Of a DNA stretch of 64,000 nucleotides, positions 26,201-38,000 are shown piece after piece. Every line of letters begins with the position of its first letter. Position 1 is the stretch's first letter. This DNA is from Protula sp. h YS-2021. Its lineage: Eukaryota > Annelida > Polychaeta > Sabellida > Serpulidae. The notes under the pieces are model-generated. The model worked only from the letters and a program-made list of their open reading frames with translations. It had not been told where the DNA came from and did not search any database. The DNA lies in contig OX457028.1 in assembly GCA_949752745.1 (NCBI GenBank), forward strand, positions 9,073,389 through 9,137,388, given 5' to 3'. The translations under genes were made by a program, and so were the position numbers.

Positions 26201-28040
26201 CAAGACTCGGTGCGTATCAACTCCATGTGCGCATTTTGCATAAATTTTGATAAACAAACTAAAACAGCCAAAATATTTCCTTTTATCCAATGTGAGGGTT
26301 AGCATATGCTAAGCCCCCTTATTGTGTCTGTATGAAAGCAAGAGCACCGGTTTGCCATGCTCTGCAAGCCTACCATCTAGAGGGACATTATCGTATTGCT
26401 TCTGTGCGCGGATAGCATCGGATCTTCTTTCAAAAATGACTTCAGCTGTACCGAGAGATCGACCTGATCTATCGAAATGTACAGCCGCTTTCTTCAGTGG
26501 ACCGAATTCCGCAAAGAGCTCCTGTGACACAAAAAAGAATCGTATAATTAGCAATAAACAATAATAGCCCTACCCTCAAAAATTTGAAGTGCAACTACCC
26601 CACATAAAAAAAACTTGTGAGCAAAAATATTTATCAGCGATAGTATACGTTCAAGAGTATTTACGATTTACAAAGAAAACCGACAAATAGTTTTACTGTG
26701 GCACATCTGAAAGTCAGTCTACATTGTTCTGTTGTTAAGTGGACAAATAATGACAAAATAGGTACCTGAATATCTGCATCATTGACACCGAAATCTAGGC
26801 TTGAAATCAACAACTTTCCGCTTCCTGCTGCCGCCGTCGACAGTCCCCTTCCCCGCTGCACTGGCGCCGCACCGCCTTCGTACATGTCGTGTTCCCACAT
26901 GTCCGGAATTTGTTTGGGCTGCAAGTGAATAATGCTAATGACGTGACAGACTCAACAACATTTTAATTCTCTTCAGTAAACCATATTAAATGCCCACACA
27001 TATGTATTATGCAATTCCCCCTTTGAAACGAAAGGCTTTACCAGCAAAATGAACGTTAACAACTCATGTCCATATGGCTGCGCACTATTAGCGCTCCAAT
27101 ATTAACTAACATTTACGAAAATTATTTCACAGTACACCATCTGACCGGACCAACTGTATCCCTCCATTAACGTAGCACGGAGTAAAAATGTATTTACGAT
27201 TCTTACTTTCGGACATTTCTGGTCTCGATGACTGAAAATGTATTGGGATAAATGAGCCAATTCGCACTTTCGAAACTGCAGTTTTTTTCGTGGTTAAATT
27301 ATAAAGAAATGATAAGGGAAAAACATCAAAACTCATTATCTTTTAAAAACTATTTTACACATAATTCAGTCAAATACGCCAATTCGCACTTTGGGATTTT
27401 TCCGGTGGAGGTGTTGTTTCGGCTGAAAATGTTGGGGGATAAATCATAAAGAAATGATAAGGGAAAAACATAAAAATTCTAATTTTCTTTCAACATGCAC
27501 ATTTTCAAATTTATAAAGCCATCATATGATCTTTTAAAAACTGTTTTACATATTATCCAGTCCCTTTAATAACCAACATGAATATATATTTCTGGCATTT
27601 TTGCCGTTTTTTCCCTATCATTTCCTTATGTCCTTATCCCACCTGAATTCAGCCGAAACGCAAAAACTTTTCGGCAAAAGTCGAAAGTGCGAATTGGCTT
27701 ATTGTGAATGTGCTTCTGGCAAAATGGAATTTGGTGATTCTTCGAAACTTTTCGGTAAAATTCAAAGCATGAATTAGTTTGTTTAAAAACGCTGTGTGCA
27801 CACTATAGTGTGGAATCTGCTTACTCTTGAATATGACGAGAATCCTCCCCTCGTGCTTCCTCTTCTCTTTTGAATTCCTCCTCTTGGTGCACGACCCCTG
27901 GGACTGAAGCCACCAGACCGCCGCTGACCGCCACGGCTTGCGGCTCCTCTTCCGCCTCGTCCACCCCGACCGCGGTTTCCACGTCCTCTTTTGGAAGTTT
28001 TAATGATATCATCTAGTGACATGTCAAGTTTATCTCCCAT
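23299..28040 (-). CDS. ALYREF: ALYREF/THOC4 (Aly/REF) mRNA export adaptor
   Basis: Nuclear RNA-binding adaptor that couples the TREX complex (UAP56/DDX39B) to NXF1 for mRNA export. Exons: 27825-28040, 26766-26918, 26374-26521, 25360-25432, 23305-23479 (or to stop TGA 23299). All have GT/AG borders and compatible phases. The start [17 protein letters not shown] is the conserved N-terminal UAP56-binding motif. RGG/RG-rich sequence follows, then the RRM over exons 2-4 (RNP2-like [14 protein letters not shown]1-like [18 protein letters not shown]). A second RGG tract and the C-terminal motif [11 protein letters not shown] end it. The last intron call is uncertain: reading straight on gives AYKV-stop, while a GT donor after AYK would need a further small exon (possibly near 23200). 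It starts 1.3 kb head-to-head from DCTN5. Confidence 0.93.
23580..25359. other. ALYREF intron 4
   Basis: Contains a poly-A tract (23578-23606), a poly-C run (23758-23772) and a MITE-like repeat (24899-25183). No second gene is supported. Confidence 0.5.
24899..25183 (-). mobile_element. MITE-like repeat with ccccaca/tgtgggg ends, copy 1
   Basis: About 285 bp, reverse complement of 43188-43444. Ends are 'ttccccaca' and 'tgtggggaa'. It shares 'cagctggtccagtttccttg', 'caagtttcattaaaatcctt' and 'agttatcgtgttaacaag' with the other copy. Confidence 0.75.
27249..27702. mobile_element. MITE-like inverted-repeat element in ALYREF intron 1
   Basis: Left end 'gccaattcgcactttcg' (27256-27272) matches the inverted right end 'cgaaagtgcgaattggc' (27682-27698). 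Internal direct copies of 'ataaagaaatgataagggaa' lie at about 27301 and 27448. Related words recur near 35275-35345. Confidence 0.68.
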
Positions 28041-29352
28041 GGTTATTTTTGTGACCTACAGGCTCTGCGCTTCTTTCCTAGAGTCGATGTTTTACTGAAT
28101 CAGCAAACGTGTCTCAAGATGGCGTCGGCATACGCGTAACTGACGAACAAAGCACACCTGATTGGGTGAAAAACAGGTTTATATGCGATAGCTGCATTGT
28201 GGCGGTGCACAGCCTCTTACCTTCATAATAGCAACACAAACTTGGGTGAAATGCGTTCATTTATTTCTCTAATAGTGTGCTCACGAAAATAAAAGTTAAG
28301 ATTTTATGATGAAAATAAAAGTAAAATTTGAGGTTAATTTCCAAATCAAACGAAACTCAATTAAAATTTCATAGTAATGATGCATATAAAAATAGACATA
28401 GACTGCAAAAGCAATCTTGTCATAAAATTGGTGTATGTGTCCTTTCGTATACAACCCTCCTGTGTGGCTCCTCTCATTAGTTGCAGCTTTTACTGTGGTG
28501 CTAGCATAATCGCTTACGATGCGGGAGGATCATGCTTCGACCTTCATCAAAGTCGAGTGTTTTTCGTGACACTGTATTTACGACTACTTCTTCAACACAT
28601 AATATAAACTCAAGTGACCCATTCATTAACTTTGACAACAAATACTAACGGTACTCCGAAAGGCTTTCTTTGATGCAATATTAAAGAAATTTTAGAAAAA
28701 AAATATTTTCCTATTAAAGGTCAATGAACTGCAAAATTAGTGAGACAGCTGTTTCATTACTTACGAAAGGCAAATCTTTGATAATTTATATGCTCTGCTA
28801 ACACAAGCATAACAATCCAGCTAGTTATAAACCTTCCGTAGTGTGCGTATAAATAAAATTTCAACAAACTTATACAGGCACAACCGTTTTATTTTTATGT
28901 ATTTTTCTCCTTTTGTTTGTTTATTTTTCTGCCTAATAACCATGCGTGAGGGAAATATATAAAACACACCCAACAAATCAAATTTAGATTTAGCCAGTTT
29001 AAGTAGAAATGGAACAGATGCACACAAGACATTATTATTTTTTATTATACTTTATAGTTATGTAGTTGGGGCAAAAAAAAAAAACAGTTATGCCGAAAGC
29101 AACCATGTTTTATTAATATCCTGTACAGTGCGAAAAGTGGATTGCGTAGCATGATGGTAATGACGCATCCAAGCAATTGGCACATCTCAAAGGATAGCAG
29201 AAAACCCTGGTCCATAACAGTTTGTAAATTAACCAGAAAAATCATGAAATAATATTTATTATAAGACAAAGTCGCAACACATTGCAGCACCACTGTTTTG
29301 CGAGTTGAACATTTGCGGAAGTGAAAAGAAAAAGTGGTATTTGTAAAATAAC
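28041..29352. promoter_or_regulatory. Divergent ALYREF/DCTN5 intergenic region
   Basis: 1.3 kb between two oppositely oriented start codons. It should hold the promoters of both, but no clear TATA or initiator element stands out. The sequence is AT-rich, especially 28260-28420 and 28640-29050. Confidence 0.45.
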
Positions 29353-32300
29353 ATGGAGCAACAAGACATTTTTTACACTAAATCTGAATATATTGAAACG
29401 GTTTGTACTATCGTTGGGTATGCGTGTAACATTGATTGAATTTTAAAATAAGTAATCAGACATTTGTGGGCGATATTCTGAAGCTTTTCTGGAATCTTTA
29501 ACGTTGGAAATATTTGTGGACGGTGGTAAAAACATTTTACTGTTTTATTTATTTTTAAATATTTGTGGACGGTGGTAAAAACATTTTACTGTCGTGCGTA
29601 TACTGAGTTCCGGGTTCGGAAGTTGTTAAATTCACCGATTTTACTGAAAAAATTTTGAATTATACTCACAGGAAATCGGTATACTTTTGTGGTGATTTCA
29701 ACTTAGACCTATTAAAAATCAGTGAACATAAGGGAACTAAAGATTTTATTGACATGATGTATAGCTACGGGTTGTTCCCTCTTATCAATAAGCCTACACG
29801 TATAACCTCAAAGTCGGCTACTTTAATTGACAATATATTCACAAATGATTTGTCTTTCAATTGTATCAGTGGTATTTTATTTAACGATATCTCCGATCAT
29901 TTGCCAATTTTCTGTGTTTGCGAACACAATGGCATTGCACAAAACAGCTCCAAAAAATATAAAATTATTCGAAAATTTACGGAAGAAAATAAACCCCAAT
30001 TTTTAAAAGAAATCGAATCTCAGAAGTGGGATTATATTTATAATTCTTCAGATTTAAATACAGCTTATAATTATTTGGTTGACGTAATCAAATTCTTGTT
30101 TAATAAGTACTTTCCTTGCAAAAAAGTATTAGTGCGTTCTAACACTATACAGAAGCCATGGATAACACCAGGTCTTTTAAACGCTTGTAAAAAGAAAAAT
30201 AATTTGTATATGCAGTTTGTTAAAACTAAATCAGTTATTCTTGAAAGAAAATACAAACAGTACAAAAACAAATTGACAAGTATTATGCGTTCCTGCGAAA
30301 AACGACACTATAGTAAATTACTTGAACAAAATAGGAAAAATGTTAAGTCGACCTTGAATATCCTAAATACGGTTTTAAACCGTGGTTCGAGTACAGTTAG
30401 TTTACCGAATGAATTTATTGATGACAGCAAAAATGTAATACAGGGAAACAATAAAATTGCAGATAACTTCAATAAATTTTTTGTAAATATAGGACCACTT
30501 TTGGCCAAAAAGATACCTAAAATTGATGTAAATATTTTCGATTATATGAGAGAAAAAAACGCCCATTCAATATTTTTAGAACCAGTTTTAGAATGTGAAT
30601 TAACGAATACCATAGGTATGTGTAAAGATAAATCATCTACAGACTGTGACGATTTTTCAATGAAGTTTTTAAAAGAAATATTCTGCTATATTGTTAAACC
30701 TTTTTGCTATATTTGTAATTTGTCCTTTACAAATGGGGTATTCCCGGATAAAATGAAAACTGCTAAAGTGATACCACTTTTTAAAAATGGGGACAAATCA
30801 ATAATTATAGACCAGTCTCATTACTCCCCAAACTTTCAAAAGTACTGGAAAAACTTTTTGATTGTCGTTTACAAAAATTTATTGACAAGTGTAACATACT
30901 AAATGATAGTCAGTATGGCTTTAGGGCCAGCCATTCTACTTCGATGGCAATTGCTGAACTAATAGAAGAAATTACTGCAGCCCTGGAAGAAAAAAAGTAT
31001 TTACTTGATGTTTTCATTGACTTAAAAAAAAGCCTTTGATACCATTGACCATTCTATTTTATTAAGTAAATTAAACCACTATGGTATCAGAGGCATAGCC
31101 AATGACTGGGTAAGAAGTTATCTGTCAAAAAGACATCAGTATGTTAAAGTGGGTGATCATAGTTCAGGTCATCTGGAAATTTTATGTGGAGTTCCGCAAG
31201 GTTCAATTCTGGGACCTAAATTATTTATTCTATATATAAACGACATCTGTAATGTTTCTGAACTATTAAAGTTTATATTATTTGCAGATGACACGAACTT
31301 ATTCAAAAGTGGTAATGATTTGACTGAACTATGTAACACTGTCACTGAAGAATTGAATAAATTGCATACCTGGTTTGTTGTAAATAAATTATCTTTAAAC
31401 GTACTCAAAACAAATTATATGATATTTTCAAAAAAGTGTATTAGCGACACAGTACGGGTAGCTATAAGTAATAATGTAATTGAAAGAGTGCACTGTACAA
31501 AGTTTTTGGTTGTCTTAATTGATGATAAATTACTATGGAATGAACACATTAATAGAGTCACAAGCAAATTGTCAAAGTGTTTTGCCATTATGTTTCAAGC
31601 TAGAAATCAAATTGACTCGCAAGCACTGTTAATTCTATAAAATTCCTTATTTTTACCCTATTTAAGTTATTGTCCAGAAGTTTGGGGCAATACGTTCAAG
31701 ACAAAACTCCAACCTATAGTGTACCTTCAAAAAAGAGTGGTGCGCATATTGAGCAATGTACATAAATACGCACACACAACAAAAATTTTTTATAAAAACA
31801 ATATTTTAAAGTTTCAGGACTTAATTGCTTTCAAAACCTCGTGTGTTATGTTTAAAGCTTTTCACAGTCATCTTCCTAAAAAGATGCAGCTATACTTTGA
31901 ATTAGGACAGAATAAAAGTCAGTATTTAACTCGTCAGTGCAAAAAATTTAAAATTAATTATACCAGAACAAGTATAAAAAAGAAGTGCATATCGGTGGTA
32001 GGTCCGAAAATTTGGAATGCACTTCCCAAACGTGTAACTGACAGCAAAAGTATTCAAACTTTTAAGCAAAAACTCAAACAGCATTTCGTAATGCAGTACA
32101 ACGTTTAGGATCCTAGGTATATCAGTTGACATATCTTTAAGCAAAAATTTGTTCCAATTTATATGTTAAGTTTATTCATGGAAGGCAAGTTCTCGAATAA
32201 GTTCATAACTTCTAATCCTTGCCTTTCTGATTTCAAATATGTTGTTATCCAGATATTGTAAACCAGTTAAATTTTATGTTTGTATTTTTTCATGTCGATT

Positions 32301-32576
32301 ATTGTAACAATTGTATACATTATCCTTGAAATCGGAATAAACCATTCATTCATTCATTCAATAAATTAAGATTATATATGCGACCTGCACTCGTTGTTGT
32401 CTAACAGCCAACCTCTACGGTTCGGTCTGTTGGGCACCTCTATCCCCCTCTGTGCCTAGTTGCCCTGATTATCTGCCAGCTGAATGTGAAGATTGCATGG
32501 GTAATCCGAATGCCCGTATATAAGCGTTAATGTAAGCATAGTTTGAGCAAACTTGCAGTGATACTCTTTGGTCAGA

Positions 32577-32646
<70 letters not shown>

Positions 32647-35048
32647 GATATATACATATGTATAGATATATACACGGGTGGAGAGAGTGTCCACAAGTAC
32701 TTGTGATCTGTGTGTCTGTAGGCATGTACTGAACAGTTGCTCGTGAGTTATATATGCATAAATTTATATGTATATTTATATGTATTTGCGTATGTGCGTA
32801 TGTAAGTATTTATATGGATGTATGTCTCTATCCCCACTTGCTCTGGCTACTTGTGATGTGAATGAGAAAATTGCATGCGTACGCTTGAGTCCCAATATAT
32901 AAACGCCCACGTAAGCACTGGCTGAGAATCCTTGCAGTGCCACTTTTTGGTTTAAGAACGCAAGGCTGCAGATACTGTCATGATAAGTAAATTTCAGTAC
33001 TTATTCTGTCCTTGTAAATATTGATGTTTACGAGACGTTGTTAGGATCAGCAATAATCAATCATTCGGGGAAAGTGTGTTTGTACCAGATTGTATTCATA
33101 CTGGCTCAATGAGCCACTGAATAAAATAAAAAACTGAAAAAAAACAGACCTTTTTACTCTGCAAACCTACTGGGTAATCCGCGCAAAATAGTACTCTTAA
33201 AAGAGAGTAACCACTTAAAAAAAGTCACTGAAATATAGATTTTAGTGACTTGGACACTCAGATGCACCTTTTTCACCAATGTGCGAGAATACCAAACACT
33301 GAGGGATGCACAGTACGGCTAGATAGGTAGAAATGTCCATCTGCTCTGTGTTTGTACAAAACAGAGAGATCTCCGCAGAGGCCAACTTTTTTATACCAAG
33401 ATCGTATAGTGCTTACACACAGCCGCTTTGTGTTCTACTCAGATTACTGTTACTGCTTTTCCAAATGTATGCCGATGACCTAAAGCTAACAAAAAGCTTC
33501 TGTCCATCGTCTTTAGATAACCAAATAGCGGCCAAACAAAAGCTTGAAAACGGAATGTGTGAGGTGTCAAGATGGATAAAAAACAATAAACTAAAGTTAA
33601 ATGAAACAAAGCTGAATTTTTTACTTATTTCCAGCAAATCGAATTCAATCAAAATCAGTGTAATCTGTCTTCATCTCACTGTAGTTCTAGGTGATTCTTG
33701 CTTCCTTCACAGCAAGAGTCATATTTCCCATAATATAACATGTCATTGATCTCAATTTTGCCAATCGCGGCGCACGACTAGGGCCAATACTGTTATTTTA
33801 GAAAGAATGCCTCACATAAATAACACAATTATAAATTATGGCGCACAATTTTTAATGGTCAAATAACACTTTTGTAATGAGAAAAATAGATGTTTTCTTT
33901 AAATCAGGATATTGAATCCCCCATCGCCCACAATAACAATGAACCTACAGTTGCAAAACCACTCTTTACTCAAGTTTTCGAAAATAATGCGCCAGGATAC
34001 TTCTCAGTCTGCTTTTTAAGAAAAAGCCTACTCGTCCGAACCTCGGTGTCCTGGAACGTGCGCCGAAAGATCCAGAGCCTCGAAAATTGAGATCAATGGC
34101 CATTTGTATTGCAGGAACTGTCACCCTTTCAGGAGTGGTATTCTGCTGTGTCCTTATTTTTATGGACGTCCTTATTTTAAAAAATAAGGATAAAAAAGCT
34201 ATTCAGCTCTATCCTCAAACTTAACAAAGTCTTTTGAAAATAAATACAAAAATTAAGGATGAACCATCTAATCTCAAGAATAAGGGCGTCCTTAAATATA
34301 AGGACAGAGCAGAATACCACTCCTGGCCTAGGAAGACTGAAAGGGTCCACTGGGACTATCTCACTGAAGATACAGTTCATGCTTCACTAATCACAAGGGT
34401 GTCATTATGGACAGTTACCCATCCCTTGAAAATCACGTTAACAACATCAGGAAAACGTGTTTTTACTTCTTAAACTGGATAAGGAAAGTGAGACCATACC
34501 TGACCGAAAGAGCAACTAAGTCTGTGGTCCAAGCTCTAGTTATCTCCGAACTAGATTACTGTAATAGCCTGCTACTAAACGCCCCTGCAAAGCTTATCAA
34601 CAAGCTTCAACGTGTGCTCACAGCTGCAGCTCTGATAGTATGGTCCGACAGAAAGAAAATTCCCAAAATCCGATCATGTAACGCCGGTACTAATGTCTCT
34701 ACACTGAGTTCCTGTTGCTCAACGCACACAGTTCAAGGTACTCCTTATCATCTTCAAGCCGCTACACAATGAAGCCCCTGGATATATTTGCGGGTATGAT
34801 CGAGTCACACAGCGTTGTAAGGACACTGCGCTCAAATAGTAACTGTGAGCTAAAAGTGGCTAGGACACGCGTGAAATATGGTGATAGAGCTTTTAGCAAT
34901 GGTACCCCAAAGTTCTGCCGAAACATAAAAACTGCACATTCCATGGAACAGTTAAAAATACACTTAAAAACTCATTTATTCAGAGAAGCATACAAGTAGT
35001 TTTTAGTGACTAATGTGCGCTCAGTGGCTAGGCTATGCAATCAACACA

Positions 35049-35080
<32 letters not shown>

Positions 35081-38000
35081 AACAACGACTAGCACTTGAA
35101 ATAGTTTCAACGGACGAAAGAGACCACCGAACCTTTTCTATTTCCCTAGGAGAGAAAGGATCACATGTCCGATCATTAGAACTTTCATACACCCTGCGAC
35201 AGAAATGGGGTGAGGCACTGGTTTAACACGATCGGGCATCGTACTTTTCTGGCGGTACGAGCGTGTTTCGACAATAAGCGGATTCGTATTTAGATTTTTG
35301 CCGAAAAGGTTTTGCGTTTCCACCGAATTTGGTTGGGATAAAGGTATGGAGAAATGATGGAAAAAATCTGGTAAACATCAACAAAATTCCATTATATAGG
35401 GTTCATAGCGATCCTTGAAATCCTGGAAATCCTGGAATTCGGCAAACTCCTTCGAGGATCCTGGAAAATCCTGGACTCTGACAAAAATCCTTGAAAATCC
35501 TGGAATTCGGAATTCGTAATTAATTTTTTCTAATTAATGAAATATACCTATTTTCCTGTGTGTATGATTTCAAAATATAATATACACATAGATAATCGAA
35601 TTTTATGGTTTAGAAGTACAAGTAAACGCCATTCTTGAATTTAAAATGGTTTTAAGTTCTTGGAAAAATTCTTTAAAATCCTGCAATTTCATTGTCTACT
35701 TTGTCGATAAATAAATGAATTTATATACATCCTCGCTTTCTTTTAAACGAGACCAATCTAAACTTCAGATGAGATTTTTAGGGCTCTGTTTGTAAACATT
35801 TTCAAAGTATAGCATTCAAAGCACCTTTCAAAGAATTTTAAAGGTCAGCTGCTCCGAAGTTCGTTGGAGGGGGTGGGGGAGGTGGTGGGGGTTGGGTGAG
35901 TATGGGGACACGGGTTGGGTATTCACTGATCAGTCAGTGTGATTTATCTTCACTGCTTTTTCATTTGGCATTCTTTTGTTTGGAGCTGGCGTATAGATTA
36001 TAATGTAACCAGCGTCTATGGTGCTCTTAAGAAGAGTCTAGGACCGAACCCCCGGAACCAACCCCCCCCCCCGCCACCCCGAGACCAACCAAATTCCCGA
36101 CCAACCCCCCCCCCCCCCCAACTTTCCTCCCTCGTGCCAAAACCCCCAAGCCAACACCCCCGACTAATAAATTTGTGTTGTAACACATCAAAAAGAGCTC
36201 AATCTTTACTGGTGTTGCAATTGATCACAATCATAAAACGCTTCATAGAAACAATTCAGTTGCAATTTACGTCGCCAGAGTGTAATTGAATTTCTTGTGT
36301 TTTTCAAGCAATTGCAATTCATTGTACCTTCAGTGGCTTTGAATGGAATTGCAATTATTACTTCTATCAAGTTAAATGTTTTAATTATGGTGATTACATA
36401 AATGATCTCAATAGACTTTGTTTTTATGGCAGAATCGCAGATCATTTATGTAATCACAACAAATAAACTTGATAGGAGTATTAACTGCAATTCCACTGGA
36501 TTTTTTAGAACCATTGTTTTTCAGGTTTTATGGAAGAAGATATGTCTATTGAAAGTTCGTGGTGCTTATAACAAAATTGTTGTAGCCGGTTGGGCAGGGG
36601 GGGGGGGGTTGGGGCTCAACGGGATTGTCCCCCCAATATGGGGGTGGGGGGTTGGCACTGGGGTTTTGGTCTGGGGGAGAGGGCTCGGTGGGGGAGGTTT
36701 AGTCCGGGGCTTTGGTCTGGGGGGTTCAGTCCTGTTCCCCTTAAAAATACATGCATACCACATATATATACGGTTGGTGATGTGATGAGTTGGGAAATGT
36801 CTAAGTTGTACTGGCGATTCTTTTTTTTTCACAGGCATCGGGAAATAAAGTCAGCAGACAGTCTGTTCTCTGCGGTAGTCAAAATATAGTCCTTAATGGC
36901 AAGGTAGGATTTCACCATTTTGGTACCTAGTGACAGTAGACATACAAGTTTAATTTTCGTATGTGACGGTAGACACAAGGTGTGACTCTTATATGTGACA
37001 GTAGACGCATACATATGATTTTCTTATGTAGCAGTAGACATGCAAGTGTTGTTTTCCAATATGGCAATAGACACGCAAATGTAAATCTCTTTTTGAGTGT
37101 AGGAACACAACTGTTGCTGCAGACACGCAAATGTACGAAAGCCCACAAGGCTACTGCGGCAGACCACTACCACACAGCACGTGGCACAGCTTTGGCATAC
37201 CTATAGCATAAACATAGCTCAACCGCACTTATGCAATAATGCTCATCTGCCTACCAACCATGACAAGGCCATCGTATCCGTAACACTCCTTCTTAATGGC
37301 GCTATAAAAGTAGTCCCATTAAAAAAAGTGCAGGTGGAGACAGCCAGTGAGCAATATTGTAATAAAATTGTACGAAAACAAAAAACAAAAAAAAACAAAC
37401 AAACAAAAAAAAAAAAAAAAAAAAAAAAAAAGATAATTAACTGAATTAATAAAAAACGTAGTCCTTTTGCATTAATTTAAAAATCTAAACCAAGTAGAAA
37501 CACGGTGCGTAAGAATATATTTACGGGCTCATTTGTTTGTTGTATAACTGTTTTTAGCAGAGAATTTCTACGTCGCCAGTCTTGTCACAATGCACTTCTA
37601 CAGACTGTAGACCTGCTATGGCTTTTACATGGCTTTGCCACGATGGGTCGCCGTATACCACCACAGAACAGGCACCGTTGAGCTATGGCTATGCTACAGA
37701 TATGCTATGGCTATGCCACGTCTTGTGTGGTAGTGATCTGCCGCAGTAGCCTTATAGGCTTTCGTACAAATATGACCATCTTATATGGCTGCAGATACAC
37801 AGTTGTGATTCTCTTTTTCAACAGTAGACACACAAGGTCCAGTTAAAGATCCTTTGTTATCATTATTTTTTCTGATCTTCTTTAAAGAAAAAAGGAAAAT
37901 TTGCATTAAAAAGAAGACAGAGATCCCTTTCAATCAATTAAAACTTTCTACAAACGAAATCGGTTAATTGCTGAGCGGTTAATCGCATAAACCCGGTAAT